64,000 bases of DNA from JAAUUE01 sp943370025 (GTDB lineage Bacteria > Cyanobacteriota > Cyanobacteriia > Cyanobacteriales > JAAUUE01), in the NCBI GenBank assembly GCA_943370025.1, contig CALRPI020000012.1:23212-87211 (forward strand), written 5' to 3'. This document shows, piece by piece, positions 17,468 to 24,890 of the stretch. Numbering within the stretch: position 1 is the first letter of the stretch; each line of letters opens with the position of its first letter. The position numbers were made by a program, and so were the translations under genes. The notes beneath the pieces were generated by a model. It had not been told where the DNA came from. It searched no databases and was given only the letters and a program-made list of their open reading frames with translations.

Positions 17468-17506
17468 TAATGGTGCTTGGGGCGCGAAGCGCCCCAAGCA
17501 CCATTA
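17468..17506. repeat. Perfect 18-bp hairpin
   Basis: Arms TAATGGTGCTTGGGGCGC and GCGCCCCAAGCACCATTA pair perfectly around the loop GAA. It is 34 bp after the stop of the protease-like gene. No T-run follows on either strand, so it could be a factor-assisted terminator or a repeat insertion. Confidence 0.7.
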
Positions 17507-17634
17507 TCGAAACCATTACTTTGCAGCACTACCCGAAAAGTCTATAGAACAAAATTGGCAGAAAAGCTATTGAGTCAGAGGATTGAGTTAGGATCAAAAC
17601 AGTCTGAGGTGAAAGCAATTAAGGAGTTTAATAT

Positions 17635-18099
17635 ATGAACAATCTAACTACAGAAGTATCCAATCTCACTGGGACTAATCTAGAAGCAACTAATTTAGAA
17701 ATTACTAATCTAGAGGAAATTAATCTAGAAGAAGCGATCGCTGCCAAGGTTCGGAAACTACCAAGGGAAAGACAACAGCAAATCCTAGATTTTGCTGAGT
17801 TTCTTAATACCAAAATATCAGTTGATACTGCCGAAAAAAATCCCGAACCGAAGTTGGTGTCACAATCATTAACGAAAGCGACCGCAGTCTCTCAGTCCGT
17901 TCCTGAAATTAATCCCCCAACAGCTATAAGGGTAGAGGGGGGCGATACCACGACAGCAGACAGCGCTAACACGGCAGAAGTGCTGGAAGCAGCAATGTCG
18001 CAGTCATTTTTAGAGCTTGCCCAAAAATATGTAGGTTGTGTGGAAGCACCAAAAGACCCGTCTACAAATAAGAAATATTTTGTAGGATTTGGAGAATGA
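17635..18099 (+). CDS. VapB-like antitoxin (DUF2281 type) with repeat extension
   Basis: The 154-residue protein contains a DUF2281 core, AAKVRKLPRERQQQILDFAE followed by FLNTK (about 41-65). Its C-terminal tail FLELAQKYVGCVEAPKDPST followed by NKKYFVGFGE is typical of cyanobacterial antitoxins that neutralise PIN-domain RNases. Two oddities are seen. Residues 14-35 are near-tandem pentapeptides of the NLExT type encoded by a 15-bp repeat, and a Pro/Thr/Ser-rich linker of about 60 residues separates core and tail. The ATG follows AAGGAG at a good distance. Its TGA overlaps the ATG of the next frame (ATGA), the usual antitoxin-toxin coupling, but the toxin frame is broken. Confidence 0.8.
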   Translation: MNNLTTEVSNLTGTNLEATNLEITNLEEINLEEAIAAKVRKLPRERQQQILDFAEFLNTKISVDTAEKNPEPKLVSQSLTKATAVSQSVPEINPPTAIRVEGGDTTTADSANTAEVLEAAMSQSFLELAQKYVGCVEAPKDPSTNKKYFVGFGE

Positions 18100-18509
18100 G
18101 TAGAAATATAATTATTGATGCTTCAACAATAGTTTCCTTGTTGAATAAGCATGATATTCATCACGAATGGACAAAAAGTATCCTAGCAAAGGAAAAAGCT
18201 CCTCTTTTTACCTGTGAGGCTGTGATGACAGAAGCCTAATTTTTGCTCAAGAATATCTATGGTGCTAGAGATGCAGTAATAGGGCTACTCAACGATAAGC
18301 TGCTACAAAATCCCTTTCGCTTAGAAGAAGAAAGTAAAGCTGTGGCTGAATTGATGAGTCGCTAGGAATCTGTACCCATGTCTTTAGCAGATGGATGTTT
18401 AGTTAGGATGAGTGAATTGTATGCAAACAGTGAAGTTTTAACCCTTGATAGCGATTTCACTATTTATCGTTAGCATCGAAATGTAGTAATTCCGGTGATT
18501 TTGCCTTGA
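18096..18509 (+). pseudogene. PIN-domain (VapC-like) toxin gene with three in-frame stops
   Basis: Reading from ATG 18096 gives MSRNIIIDASTIVSLLNKHD, then EAVMTEA, stop, FLLKNIYGARDAVIGLLNDK, then AELMSR, stop, ESVPMSLADGCLVRMSELY, then LTLDSDFTIYR, stop, HRNVVIPVILP. This is a full-length PIN RNase of about 138 codons. All four acidic positions survive (Asp in IIDAS, Glu in CEAVMTE, Asp in LADG, Asp in LDSDF). The stops are TAA 18237, TAG 18363 and TAG 18471. No frameshift is present. The gene overlaps its antitoxin by 4 bp. A pseudogene of recent origin is the simplest reading. Confidence 0.85.
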
Positions 18510-18533
18510 GATTAGCGATCGCCTACACAATTC

Positions 18534-18569
18534 AAAAAAAAAGGCGCACCCAGTGGGTGCACCTTTTTT
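18534..18569. terminator. Bidirectional terminator between the PIN pseudogene and lpdA
   Basis: Stem GGCGCACCCA / TGGGTGCACC is flanked by a long A-run on the left and a T-run on the right, so it would terminate transcription from both converging genes. Confidence 0.85.
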
Positions 18570-18597
18570 AACTCAAATAGGACTGATTGTTAACTTG

Positions 18598-20031
18598 TTA
18601 ACCCGCCGCCCGTTTGTATGCCTCATCCAAGACCTCAGAGAGGGTGGGGTGGGCGTGGACAAGGAAGGCGAGGTCGTGGATGGATTGACGGCTGGCGATC
18701 GCATTAGCCGCCTCATGGATCAGATCCGCAGCGTGGAGTCCAAAAATATGCACACCGAGCAATTCTCCCGTATCTTCACGGTAGATGATCTTGGCTAAAC
18801 CATCGGTTTCGCCTTCAGCGATCGCCTTAGAATTACCCTTGAAATAGCTCTTGGTGGTAGCAATCTTAAACCCTTCCTTGGTTGCCAGCTCTTGGGCAGC
18901 AGGTTCGCTCAAGCCCACATAGCTAATTTCTGGGTGGGTAAAAGCCGCCGCCGGAATACTCCGATAATCGACTTCTCGACTGCGACCACAGATATTTTCC
19001 ACCGCCACAATCCCTTGGGCTGAGGCTGCATGAGCCAGCATCATTTTGCCTGTGGCATCGCCGATCGCCCAGAGATTGTCTACGGGTTTGTCGTTGATCA
19101 AGACCGCCATTCTGTCATTGACGGTAATAAAGCCCCGGCGATCGGTTTCCACGCCGACGGATTCTAAGCCCAGATTTTTAGTTGCCGGAATTCTGCCCGT
19201 AGCCACCAAGCAAGCGTCTACTTCTAGAACATCGATGACTTTTTTGGTTTTCATGTCGGCTAATTCAATCACCACTGGGCTGCCGGGAGTTACCTTCTGC
19301 GCCAAAACTCCCACATGGGTTTCAATATCCCTAGGGGTAATTAGGACTCGTTGCGCCAACTTGGCAATATCAGGGTCAAAGCCGGGCATCAGGTTATCCA
19401 ACGCCTCGATCATGGTGATCTCGCAACCCAAGGCGGTGTAGACATCAGAAAATTCTAAGCCAATGTAGCCACTGCCAATAATTGCCACCCAGTTGGGTAG
19501 CCAATCTAGTCGCACCGCATCATCGCTGGTGAATACGGTTTTGCCGTCTACGGTGATGCCGGGGGGAACCCAAGGCACGGAACCAGCGGAGATCATAATA
19601 TCTTTAGCAGTGATATTTCTTTCCAGCTTGTCGGTTTTCACACTAACCTTTTGCTTGCCAGCCACCTTACCCCAGCCTTGGATAATATCCACACCCAGAC
19701 GTTTGAGGCTATTGGTGAGGTCACCCCGAAGTTTGGAGACAAGATTGTTGGCGTGGTCGGCGATCGCTCCCCGGTCAAATTCTACCGAACCAACTTGGAT
19801 GCCTAGAGCCTTGAGATGATGGGCATTCCGCAGTTCTCGGACTCTGCCAGAGGCAGCAAGCAGAGCTTTGGAAGGAATACAACCTCGGTTCACGCAGGTT
19901 CCCCCCATATCCCCAGCTTCAATAATGGCAGTTTTTAGTCCACAACTGACAGCGTGCAAAGCTGCTCCATGGCCACCCACCCCCGCTCCAATAATCACCA
20001 AGTCGTAATCAAACTTCCCCTTCACTGCCAA
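18598..20031 (-). CDS. lpdA: Dihydrolipoamide dehydrogenase
   Basis: This is the E3 flavoenzyme that reoxidises dihydrolipoamide in pyruvate dehydrogenase and, as L-protein, in the glycine cleavage system. The 477-residue protein has an FAD-binding GAGVGGHGAALHA near 16, the redox disulphide GGTCVNRGCIPSK (Cys46, Cys51), and an NAD-binding GSGYIGLEF near 180. A second FAD motif LWAIGDATGKMMLAH follows, and the C-terminal active-site pair sits in HAHPTLSEVLDE (His461, Glu466). Length and motifs are complete. It faces a bidirectional terminator at its 3' end and is divergent from ccsB. No E1 or E2 genes are nearby, which is usual in cyanobacteria. Confidence 0.96.
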   Translation of the reverse strand: MAVKGKFDYDLVIIGAGVGGHGAALHAVSCGLKTAIIEAGDMGGTCVNRGCIPSKALLAASGRVRELRNAHHLKALGIQVGSVEFDRGAIADHANNLVSKLRGDLTNSLKRLGVDIIQGWGKVAGKQKVSVKTDKLERNITAKDIMISAGSVPWVPPGITVDGKTVFTSDDAVRLDWLPNWVAIIGSGYIGLEFSDVYTALGCEITMIEALDNLMPGFDPDIAKLAQRVLITPRDIETHVGVLAQKVTPGSPVVIELADMKTKKVIDVLEVDACLVATGRIPATKNLGLESVGVETDRRGFITVNDRMAVLINDKPVDNLWAIGDATGKMMLAHAASAQGIVAVENICGRSREVDYRSIPAAAFTHPEISYVGLSEPAAQELATKEGFKIATTKSYFKGNSKAIAEGETDGLAKIIYREDTGELLGVHIFGLHAADLIHEAANAIASRQSIHDLAFLVHAHPTLSEVLDEAYKRAAG

Positions 20032-20060
20032 CCTCTAAGATAATTAATTAATTTATTAAA

Positions 20061-20212
20061 TCTTATAGAAGCCATTTGATATCTTCAAAGTAGGATATGT
20101 TAGGCGACAGCCGTAACGCATCTTTCCCTGATTCTGATGCGTTACGGCTACTGCCTAACGCATCCTACAAGAATAATTGGTTGAAATCCAAAGATATCAA
20201 ATGGTTTCTATA
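20061..20212. repeat. MITE-like 152-bp palindromic element
   Basis: Terminal inverted repeats TATAGAAGCCATTTGATATC and GATATCAAATGGTTTCTATA enclose a second inverted repeat, GTTAGGCGACAGCCGTAACG and its near-complement CGTTACGGCTACTGCCTAAC. It fills much of the 440-bp lpdA-ccsB spacer. The remainder (20213-20472) shows no further gene, and it holds the presumed ccsB promoter. Confidence 0.75.
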
Positions 20213-20472
20213 TAGCGATCCTAATAGCACATATTGCTGATTATTAGGGCTTTTCGTCAGAGTGTACCCCGATCGATTTGAATCCTATTTTACCGTAGTT
20301 TGGATTTGGTTGGATTTGGACAGAGATCGCCCCCCTACACCAAACTCAAACCTAGAATGCGGGGGATTGATCCTTAGAATTAATTAATAGGTGCAGAGAT
20401 ATTTATTAGGCTAAAATTGGGTTCAGCTACAAATCAACAATTTCTTATCAAGACCCTAAGGGAGAACACCGA

Positions 20473-21516
20473 ATGGATTTGGTGACACTAGAAAACCAAC
20501 TAGATAATATTTCCTTTGCCATTTTATTTGGCACAATGCTGCTGTATTGGGTGGGAGCAGCTTTTCCTAATCTTACTTATATACCCAATCTAGCCACCGC
20601 TGGGATGGCGATCGCTAATCTAGTCATGGCGGCATTGCTCTCGGCTCGCTGGATTGAAGCAGGCTATTTTCCGATTAGTAATCTCTACGAATCTCTATTT
20701 TTCTTGGCATGGGGACTAACTACTGCCCACCTAATTGCCGAGGGTATGAGTAAAAGCAAATTAGTCGGCGTGGTCACTGCTCCTGTGGCGATGGGGATTA
20801 CGGCTTTTGCAGCGCTGACTTTGCCTGCGGACATGCGAGTCAGTGAACCCCTAGTTCCGGCCTTGAAATCCAACTGGTTGATGATGCATGTCAGCGTGAT
20901 GATGCTGAGTTACTCGGCTCTCTTGGTGGGTGCTCTGATGGCGATCGCCTACCTTGTGATCACTTGGGGGCGAGATGTTCCCCTCCAAGGCAGTTCTTGG
21001 GGCAGTGGAGGCGATCGCCAGCAAGGCATATCCCTAAACAAGGCTCAAGCAACTACAGCATCTACATTGTCGAATTTGGGAGAACCAGACTTAACCACCT
21101 TAGCTCCGGTTAACTTTCTTCAAAGCACGGCAACGATGGTTAATATTACCTCTCCAGTCTTAGTCACTACTGCCCAGACCCTGACTCCTCAAAGACTCAG
21201 CCTAGCAGAAACCCTAGACAATATCAGTTATCGAATTATTGGTCTAGGCTTCCCCCTCCTGACCATTGGGATTATTGCTGGAGCAGTCTGGGCAAATGAA
21301 GCTTGGGGTTCCTATTGGAGTTGGGATCCTAAAGAAACATGGGCTTTGATTACTTGGTTAGTTTTTGCTGCTTATCTCCATGCCCGGATCACTCGCGGCT
21401 GGCAAGGAAAAAAACCAGCTATTCTGGCAGCAACCGGGTTCGTAGTGGTCTGGATTTGCTATCTTGGAGTAAATCTACTGGGGAAGGGATTACACTCCTA
21501 CGGTTGGTTCTTATAA
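20473..21516 (+). CDS. ccsB: Cytochrome c biogenesis protein CcsB/ResC
   Basis: CcsB (CcsA family) is the polytopic haem-handling subunit of the System II cytochrome c synthase in thylakoid or plasma membranes. The 347-residue protein has about eight hydrophobic segments and the tryptophan-rich WWD-type motif WGSYWSWDPKETWALITW near residue 280. Conserved histidines occur in SNWLMMHVSVMMLSYS and near the C-terminus (GLHSYGW). A poorly conserved loop of about 85 residues (170-250) lies between the membrane halves. The ATG follows AAGGGAG at a good distance. It would mature PsbV, encoded in this window, among others. Confidence 0.93.
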   Translation: MDLVTLENQLDNISFAILFGTMLLYWVGAAFPNLTYIPNLATAGMAIANLVMAALLSARWIEAGYFPISNLYESLFFLAWGLTTAHLIAEGMSKSKLVGVVTAPVAMGITAFAALTLPADMRVSEPLVPALKSNWLMMHVSVMMLSYSALLVGALMAIAYLVITWGRDVPLQGSSWGSGGDRQQGISLNKAQATTASTLSNLGEPDLTTLAPVNFLQSTATMVNITSPVLVTTAQTLTPQRLSLAETLDNISYRIIGLGFPLLTIGIIAGAVWANEAWGSYWSWDPKETWALITWLVFAAYLHARITRGWQGKKPAILAATGFVVVWICYLGVNLLGKGLHSYGWFL

Positions 21517-21531
21517 GTAGGTTTGCAGATA

Positions 21532-21628
21532 TGGCGATCCTCTCAAATAATCTCTCACCCTCCTGCGGCGGGTAAAATCATTTTCTAAAAATCGATTTGA
21601 TTTAGCGAAGGATTTAGGATTGCTATAG
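21532..21628. repeat. Palindromic element, family P2
   Basis: Ends TGGCGATCCTCTCAAATAAT and GGATTTAGGATTGCTATAG surround a central TCTCACC..GGTAAAATCATTT hairpin with a TCCTGCGGCG loop. It follows the ccsB stop by 15 bp and resembles the copies at 6673-6773 and 10121-10209. Confidence 0.6.
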
Positions 21629-21685
21629 ATTTGGTTAGGATGAATTAGTTAGTAATAAACCTGAATATCATATTGGGAGAAGGGC

Positions 21686-23455
21686 GTGAACAATCATTTT
21701 GAGCCACTAGACAACGGTGAAGTTTTATCTATTAGTGAATCTGCCCTGATCTATATTGGGCATACTACCTTTCGGGTCGGAGAATTTTCTGAAGCAGTCC
21801 GTAGTCAACTAGAACACAATACCGAAGGTTGGAATGAGGGAAAGAACTCTTGGTTTACCGATACAGGTGTTGATTGCGAGGTACTGCGTTTTACCTCTGG
21901 TGGCTGGCAGAAAGGCAAGGTTAGATTGCGGTTAGAGTTTTCCCCCGATGATGGTAGTTCTAGTAGTACTCCGGGGGCGGCAACTCAACCAGTATCTGGA
22001 GGCATGGAAATGCCCTCAGCAGTTTCGATGCCAGATACTGTGGCTCCTCCCAGCTATGCTCAGGGAACAGAAGGTGCTGGCGATTCTGGCAACTTCATGG
22101 AGGCAGCATTGCCGATCGCGGCTGTTGTCGGCACTGCGGTGGTGGGTACTGCGGTGGCGGCGAGTATCGCTAGCCAAGGAGATGCTGCGGCAGCAGAAGT
22201 TGCTCCAGAAGAGAGCCTACTGGACAAAGGTTTTGATCTAGAAGTGCCTAACCAAGAGTCTGAAATAGCCGGTTTAGATGACGAAGATTTTGAACTAGAC
22301 CCTCCTCAGGATGACTTTGCCAGTCCCGAAACCACTGCCTTCGGAGATGTGGATGGAGACATGGATTTTGCGGCAGATGAGTTTGGTGATCAGCCCGAAG
22401 CTAGCTTACTTGATGGGAATCTTGATAATGATCTGGACTCAGAGTTTGCAGATGCAGATTTATCCAGCCTTGGCAGTGAAGACTTTAGCCTAGAATCTAG
22501 TCAGGTAACTAATGAGATTGACCTATCGGGCTTAGAAGACACTGACTTTGCCTTAGAAGATACTTTAGGAGATACCCTAGAGGATCAGGCAAGCAATAGT
22601 CTAGAAGATGATGACTTTGCTCTAAGGACAACAGAGGCAGACTTGTCGGATTTGGGCGAAGATAATTTTAGCTTAGATACCATGGGGGGAGAGTCTAGAA
22701 ATTCTGAGACCCCTGATTTTGGTGTGGAAAATTCCATCGAGGAATTTACGAGCCTAGATGAGGACTTTGGGTTGGAATCTTCTCCAGAGATGGAATTAGG
22801 GGATTTAGAAGGTGGGGGGTTATCTGATTTTGGAGATGAGGAGTTTGCCCTAGAGACTCCTGCTTCTGAACAGGAGATGGGGGGACTGGATGAATTTACT
22901 AGTTCAGATTCAGATAATGAAGATTTTGGTTTAGATAGCCTAGATACGGATTTCTCTGGACTAGAGAATGCTGATTTTGGCTCAGGGGAAGCGGAGGTTA
23001 GTAGTTTCGAGAATTTGGAGGTAAGCAGTCTGGATGATGAATTTGGTCTAGAAACCCCAGAATTTAGTGCTGCTGCTCCAGAAGCTATGGAGGATCAGGA
23101 CTTTGGTTTAGGTGATTTAATGGGAGATGATGCTGGCAGCGATGATCTGGAGTTTTTAAGTATTTCTGATCAAGATAAGCAGCAGTTTGAACAGGCGGCG
23201 GCAGAGGTTTCTCAGGCTTTTGATGAGGATTTTGGCTTGGAGTTGGAAGCAAACAATGGATTGGATAGTCTAGATTTTGATTTGGCTGGGGATGATGCCA
23301 TGGATGCGATCGACCAACAGCTATCATCAGCTTTGGATGATGACCTAGATTTATTGGGAGATGCCGATGGGCTGACAGAAAATATGTTTGCCGATCAAGA
23401 TGATGCTTTGTTTAAGGATGTTTGGGGAGATATCAACAAAACTCAAGTGAAATAG
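21686..23455 (+). CDS. Acidic repeat protein with one hydrophobic segment
   Basis: I do not recognise this 589-residue protein. It starts at GTG after GGGAGAAGGG. Residues 1-95 look globular (FEPLDNGEVLSISESALIYI, then FRVGEFSEAVRSQLE), resembling a small beta-rich domain. A hydrophobic stretch at about 141-165 (AAVVGTAVVGTAVAASIAS) could span a membrane. Residues 180-575 are extremely acidic, with about a dozen copies of a short motif of the form D-E/D-D-F-x-L-E/D (for example DEDFGLESS, GDEEFALETP, DDEFGLETP). Such repeats suggest a disordered binding scaffold. It lies between ccsB and tilS, and tilS starts 16 bp downstream. Confidence 0.75.
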   Translation: MNNHFEPLDNGEVLSISESALIYIGHTTFRVGEFSEAVRSQLEHNTEGWNEGKNSWFTDTGVDCEVLRFTSGGWQKGKVRLRLEFSPDDGSSSSTPGAATQPVSGGMEMPSAVSMPDTVAPPSYAQGTEGAGDSGNFMEAALPIAAVVGTAVVGTAVAASIASQGDAAAAEVAPEESLLDKGFDLEVPNQESEIAGLDDEDFELDPPQDDFASPETTAFGDVDGDMDFAADEFGDQPEASLLDGNLDNDLDSEFADADLSSLGSEDFSLESSQVTNEIDLSGLEDTDFALEDTLGDTLEDQASNSLEDDDFALRTTEADLSDLGEDNFSLDTMGGESRNSETPDFGVENSIEEFTSLDEDFGLESSPEMELGDLEGGGLSDFGDEEFALETPASEQEMGGLDEFTSSDSDNEDFGLDSLDTDFSGLENADFGSGEAEVSSFENLEVSSLDDEFGLETPEFSAAAPEAMEDQDFGLGDLMGDDAGSDDLEFLSISDQDKQQFEQAAAEVSQAFDEDFGLELEANNGLDSLDFDLAGDDAMDAIDQQLSSALDDDLDLLGDADGLTENMFADQDDALFKDVWGDINKTQVK

Positions 23456-23471
23456 TTAGGTGCAATAAGCA

Positions 23472-24461
23472 GTGAAACACTTCAGTAGCCTCCATCATCG
23501 CTTGCACCGGATGCTACGCCAACGGCAACTATTGCCAGCCCAACAACGGTTATTAGTCGCAGTATCTGGAGGTCAGGATTCCCTCTGTTTATGGCAACTT
23601 TTGGCAGACCTTCAGGATAAATGGGACTGGGAACTAGCGATCGCTCACTGCGATCATGGCTGGGAACTAGACGTGGGATTAGCCGACCATGTGGCTCAAT
23701 TTGCTCAGGTTGCGGGGGCACAATTTCACCTCCAAATCGCTGACCCAAGCCTTTCTCTGCAACCCACCGAAGCCAATGCTAGAACATGGCGCTATGCAGC
23801 CCTCACAGAAATTGCCCAAGTCCATAACTATGGTTATGTAGTCACGGGGCACACCCAGAGCGATCGGGCAGAAACCTTCCTCCACAATCTGATCCGAGGC
23901 AGCGGAGCCGACGGTCTCCAAGCCCTAACATGGGAGCGCCCCCTCGCTTCAGGCATTCAGCTTATTCGCCCTTTGTTAGATATCAGCCGTCAAGAAACCG
24001 GAGCTTTTTGTCAAGAACACGATCTGCCGGTGTGGGACGACCCCTACAACCAAGATCTCAGCTACACCCGAAGCCGCATCCGCCACCAACTCCTGCCCCT
24101 GTTGGCAAATAGTTTTAATCCACAAGTAGAGGTGGCGCTAGCTCAAACTGCTGAGATTTTACGCGCAGAAGTCGCCTACCTAGAAACCTTAGCCGGACAA
24201 ATCCTCGACCAAGCAAAAACAGAAATTAATCACTTAAGCTGTTTGCAATGTTCTATTTTGCAACAAACTCCTTTAGCCCTCCAGCGCCAAGTTCTCCGGC
24301 AATTTGTGTTGTCTTGCCAACTTAGTCCTGCCAACTTCAAGCAAATTGAGGAACTGGTGAGTTTAATTACTGCCCCCAACGGCAGCCAGACTGCAACTTT
24401 TCCGGGAGGGTATAGTTTTCAAGTGGTGGAGAAGCATATTTGCTTGCAAACTCCTCGCTAA
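23472..24461 (+). CDS. tilS: tRNA(Ile)-lysidine synthase TilS
   Basis: TilS attaches lysine to C34 of the CAU-anticodon tRNA-Ile, making lysidine so that AUA is read. The 329-residue protein has the N-type ATP pyrophosphatase P-loop VSGGQDSLCLW (32-37 core), the region NARTWRYAAL, and GHTQSDRAETFLHNLIRGSG with the HxxDxxET-like motif. PLLDISRQETGAFC follows. The C-terminal domain is short, as in other cyanobacterial forms. The start is GTG 23472, 16 bp after the acidic-protein stop, implying one transcript with it. Confidence 0.93.
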   Translation: MKHFSSLHHRLHRMLRQRQLLPAQQRLLVAVSGGQDSLCLWQLLADLQDKWDWELAIAHCDHGWELDVGLADHVAQFAQVAGAQFHLQIADPSLSLQPTEANARTWRYAALTEIAQVHNYGYVVTGHTQSDRAETFLHNLIRGSGADGLQALTWERPLASGIQLIRPLLDISRQETGAFCQEHDLPVWDDPYNQDLSYTRSRIRHQLLPLLANSFNPQVEVALAQTAEILRAEVAYLETLAGQILDQAKTEINHLSCLQCSILQQTPLALQRQVLRQFVLSCQLSPANFKQIEELVSLITAPNGSQTATFPGGYSFQVVEKHICLQTPR

Positions 24462-24479
24462 CCGACATTTTTGATTTTT

Positions 24480-24803
24480 CAAGACGAGGACTGAGGATCG
24501 TCGAAGTCCGGTGCTACAATCCGAGGACTGAGGATCGTCGAAGTCAGGCGTGAGGGGCTGGTTTCGACTTCGCTCAACCAGCCTTATGGAACCCTGCACA
24601 AGAAAAATAATGACTGAGCGCACAAGACGAGGACTGAGCGAAGTCGAAGTCCGGCTCTATTCAAGACGAGGACTGAGGATCGTCGAAGTCCGGCGTGAGG
24701 GGCTGGTTTCGACTTCGCTCAACCAGCCTGAGGAAACCCTGCTCAAGATGAGGACTGGGCAGAGAAGACGAGGACTGAGCGTAGTTGAAGTCCGGCTTCT
24801 CTC
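24480..24803. repeat. Imperfect tandem array of a GA-rich repeat (family P5 related)
   Basis: The spacer between tilS and the first TPR-CHAT gene holds five or more copies of GACGAGGACTGAGGATCGTC or the GAGCGAAGTC variant, followed by GAAGTCCGGC. Two copies also carry a long hairpin segment GGGGCTGGTTTCGACTTCGC and TCAACCAGCC. The two longest units (about 24522-24600 and 24661-24740) are nearly the same. Related sequence occurs at 36916-36978. No coding frame here has convincing start signals. Confidence 0.8.
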
Positions 24804-24890
24804 AATCTGCGCCCCTAAAAACTTCCGAAACTTTAGATGAGTTGTTTGTAGGATAGGTCTGAATAGATATTAATTTTGAGGGGTATGGGG

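Noticed and set aside
19046..19441. 131-codon frame on the plus strand within lpdA
   Set aside because: It is antisense to a clearly conserved enzyme and has low-complexity codon-shadow composition.
24480..24803. CRISPR array
   Set aside because: The repeats are imperfect, unequal in spacing, contain long internal hairpins and have no unique spacers of constant length or cas genes.
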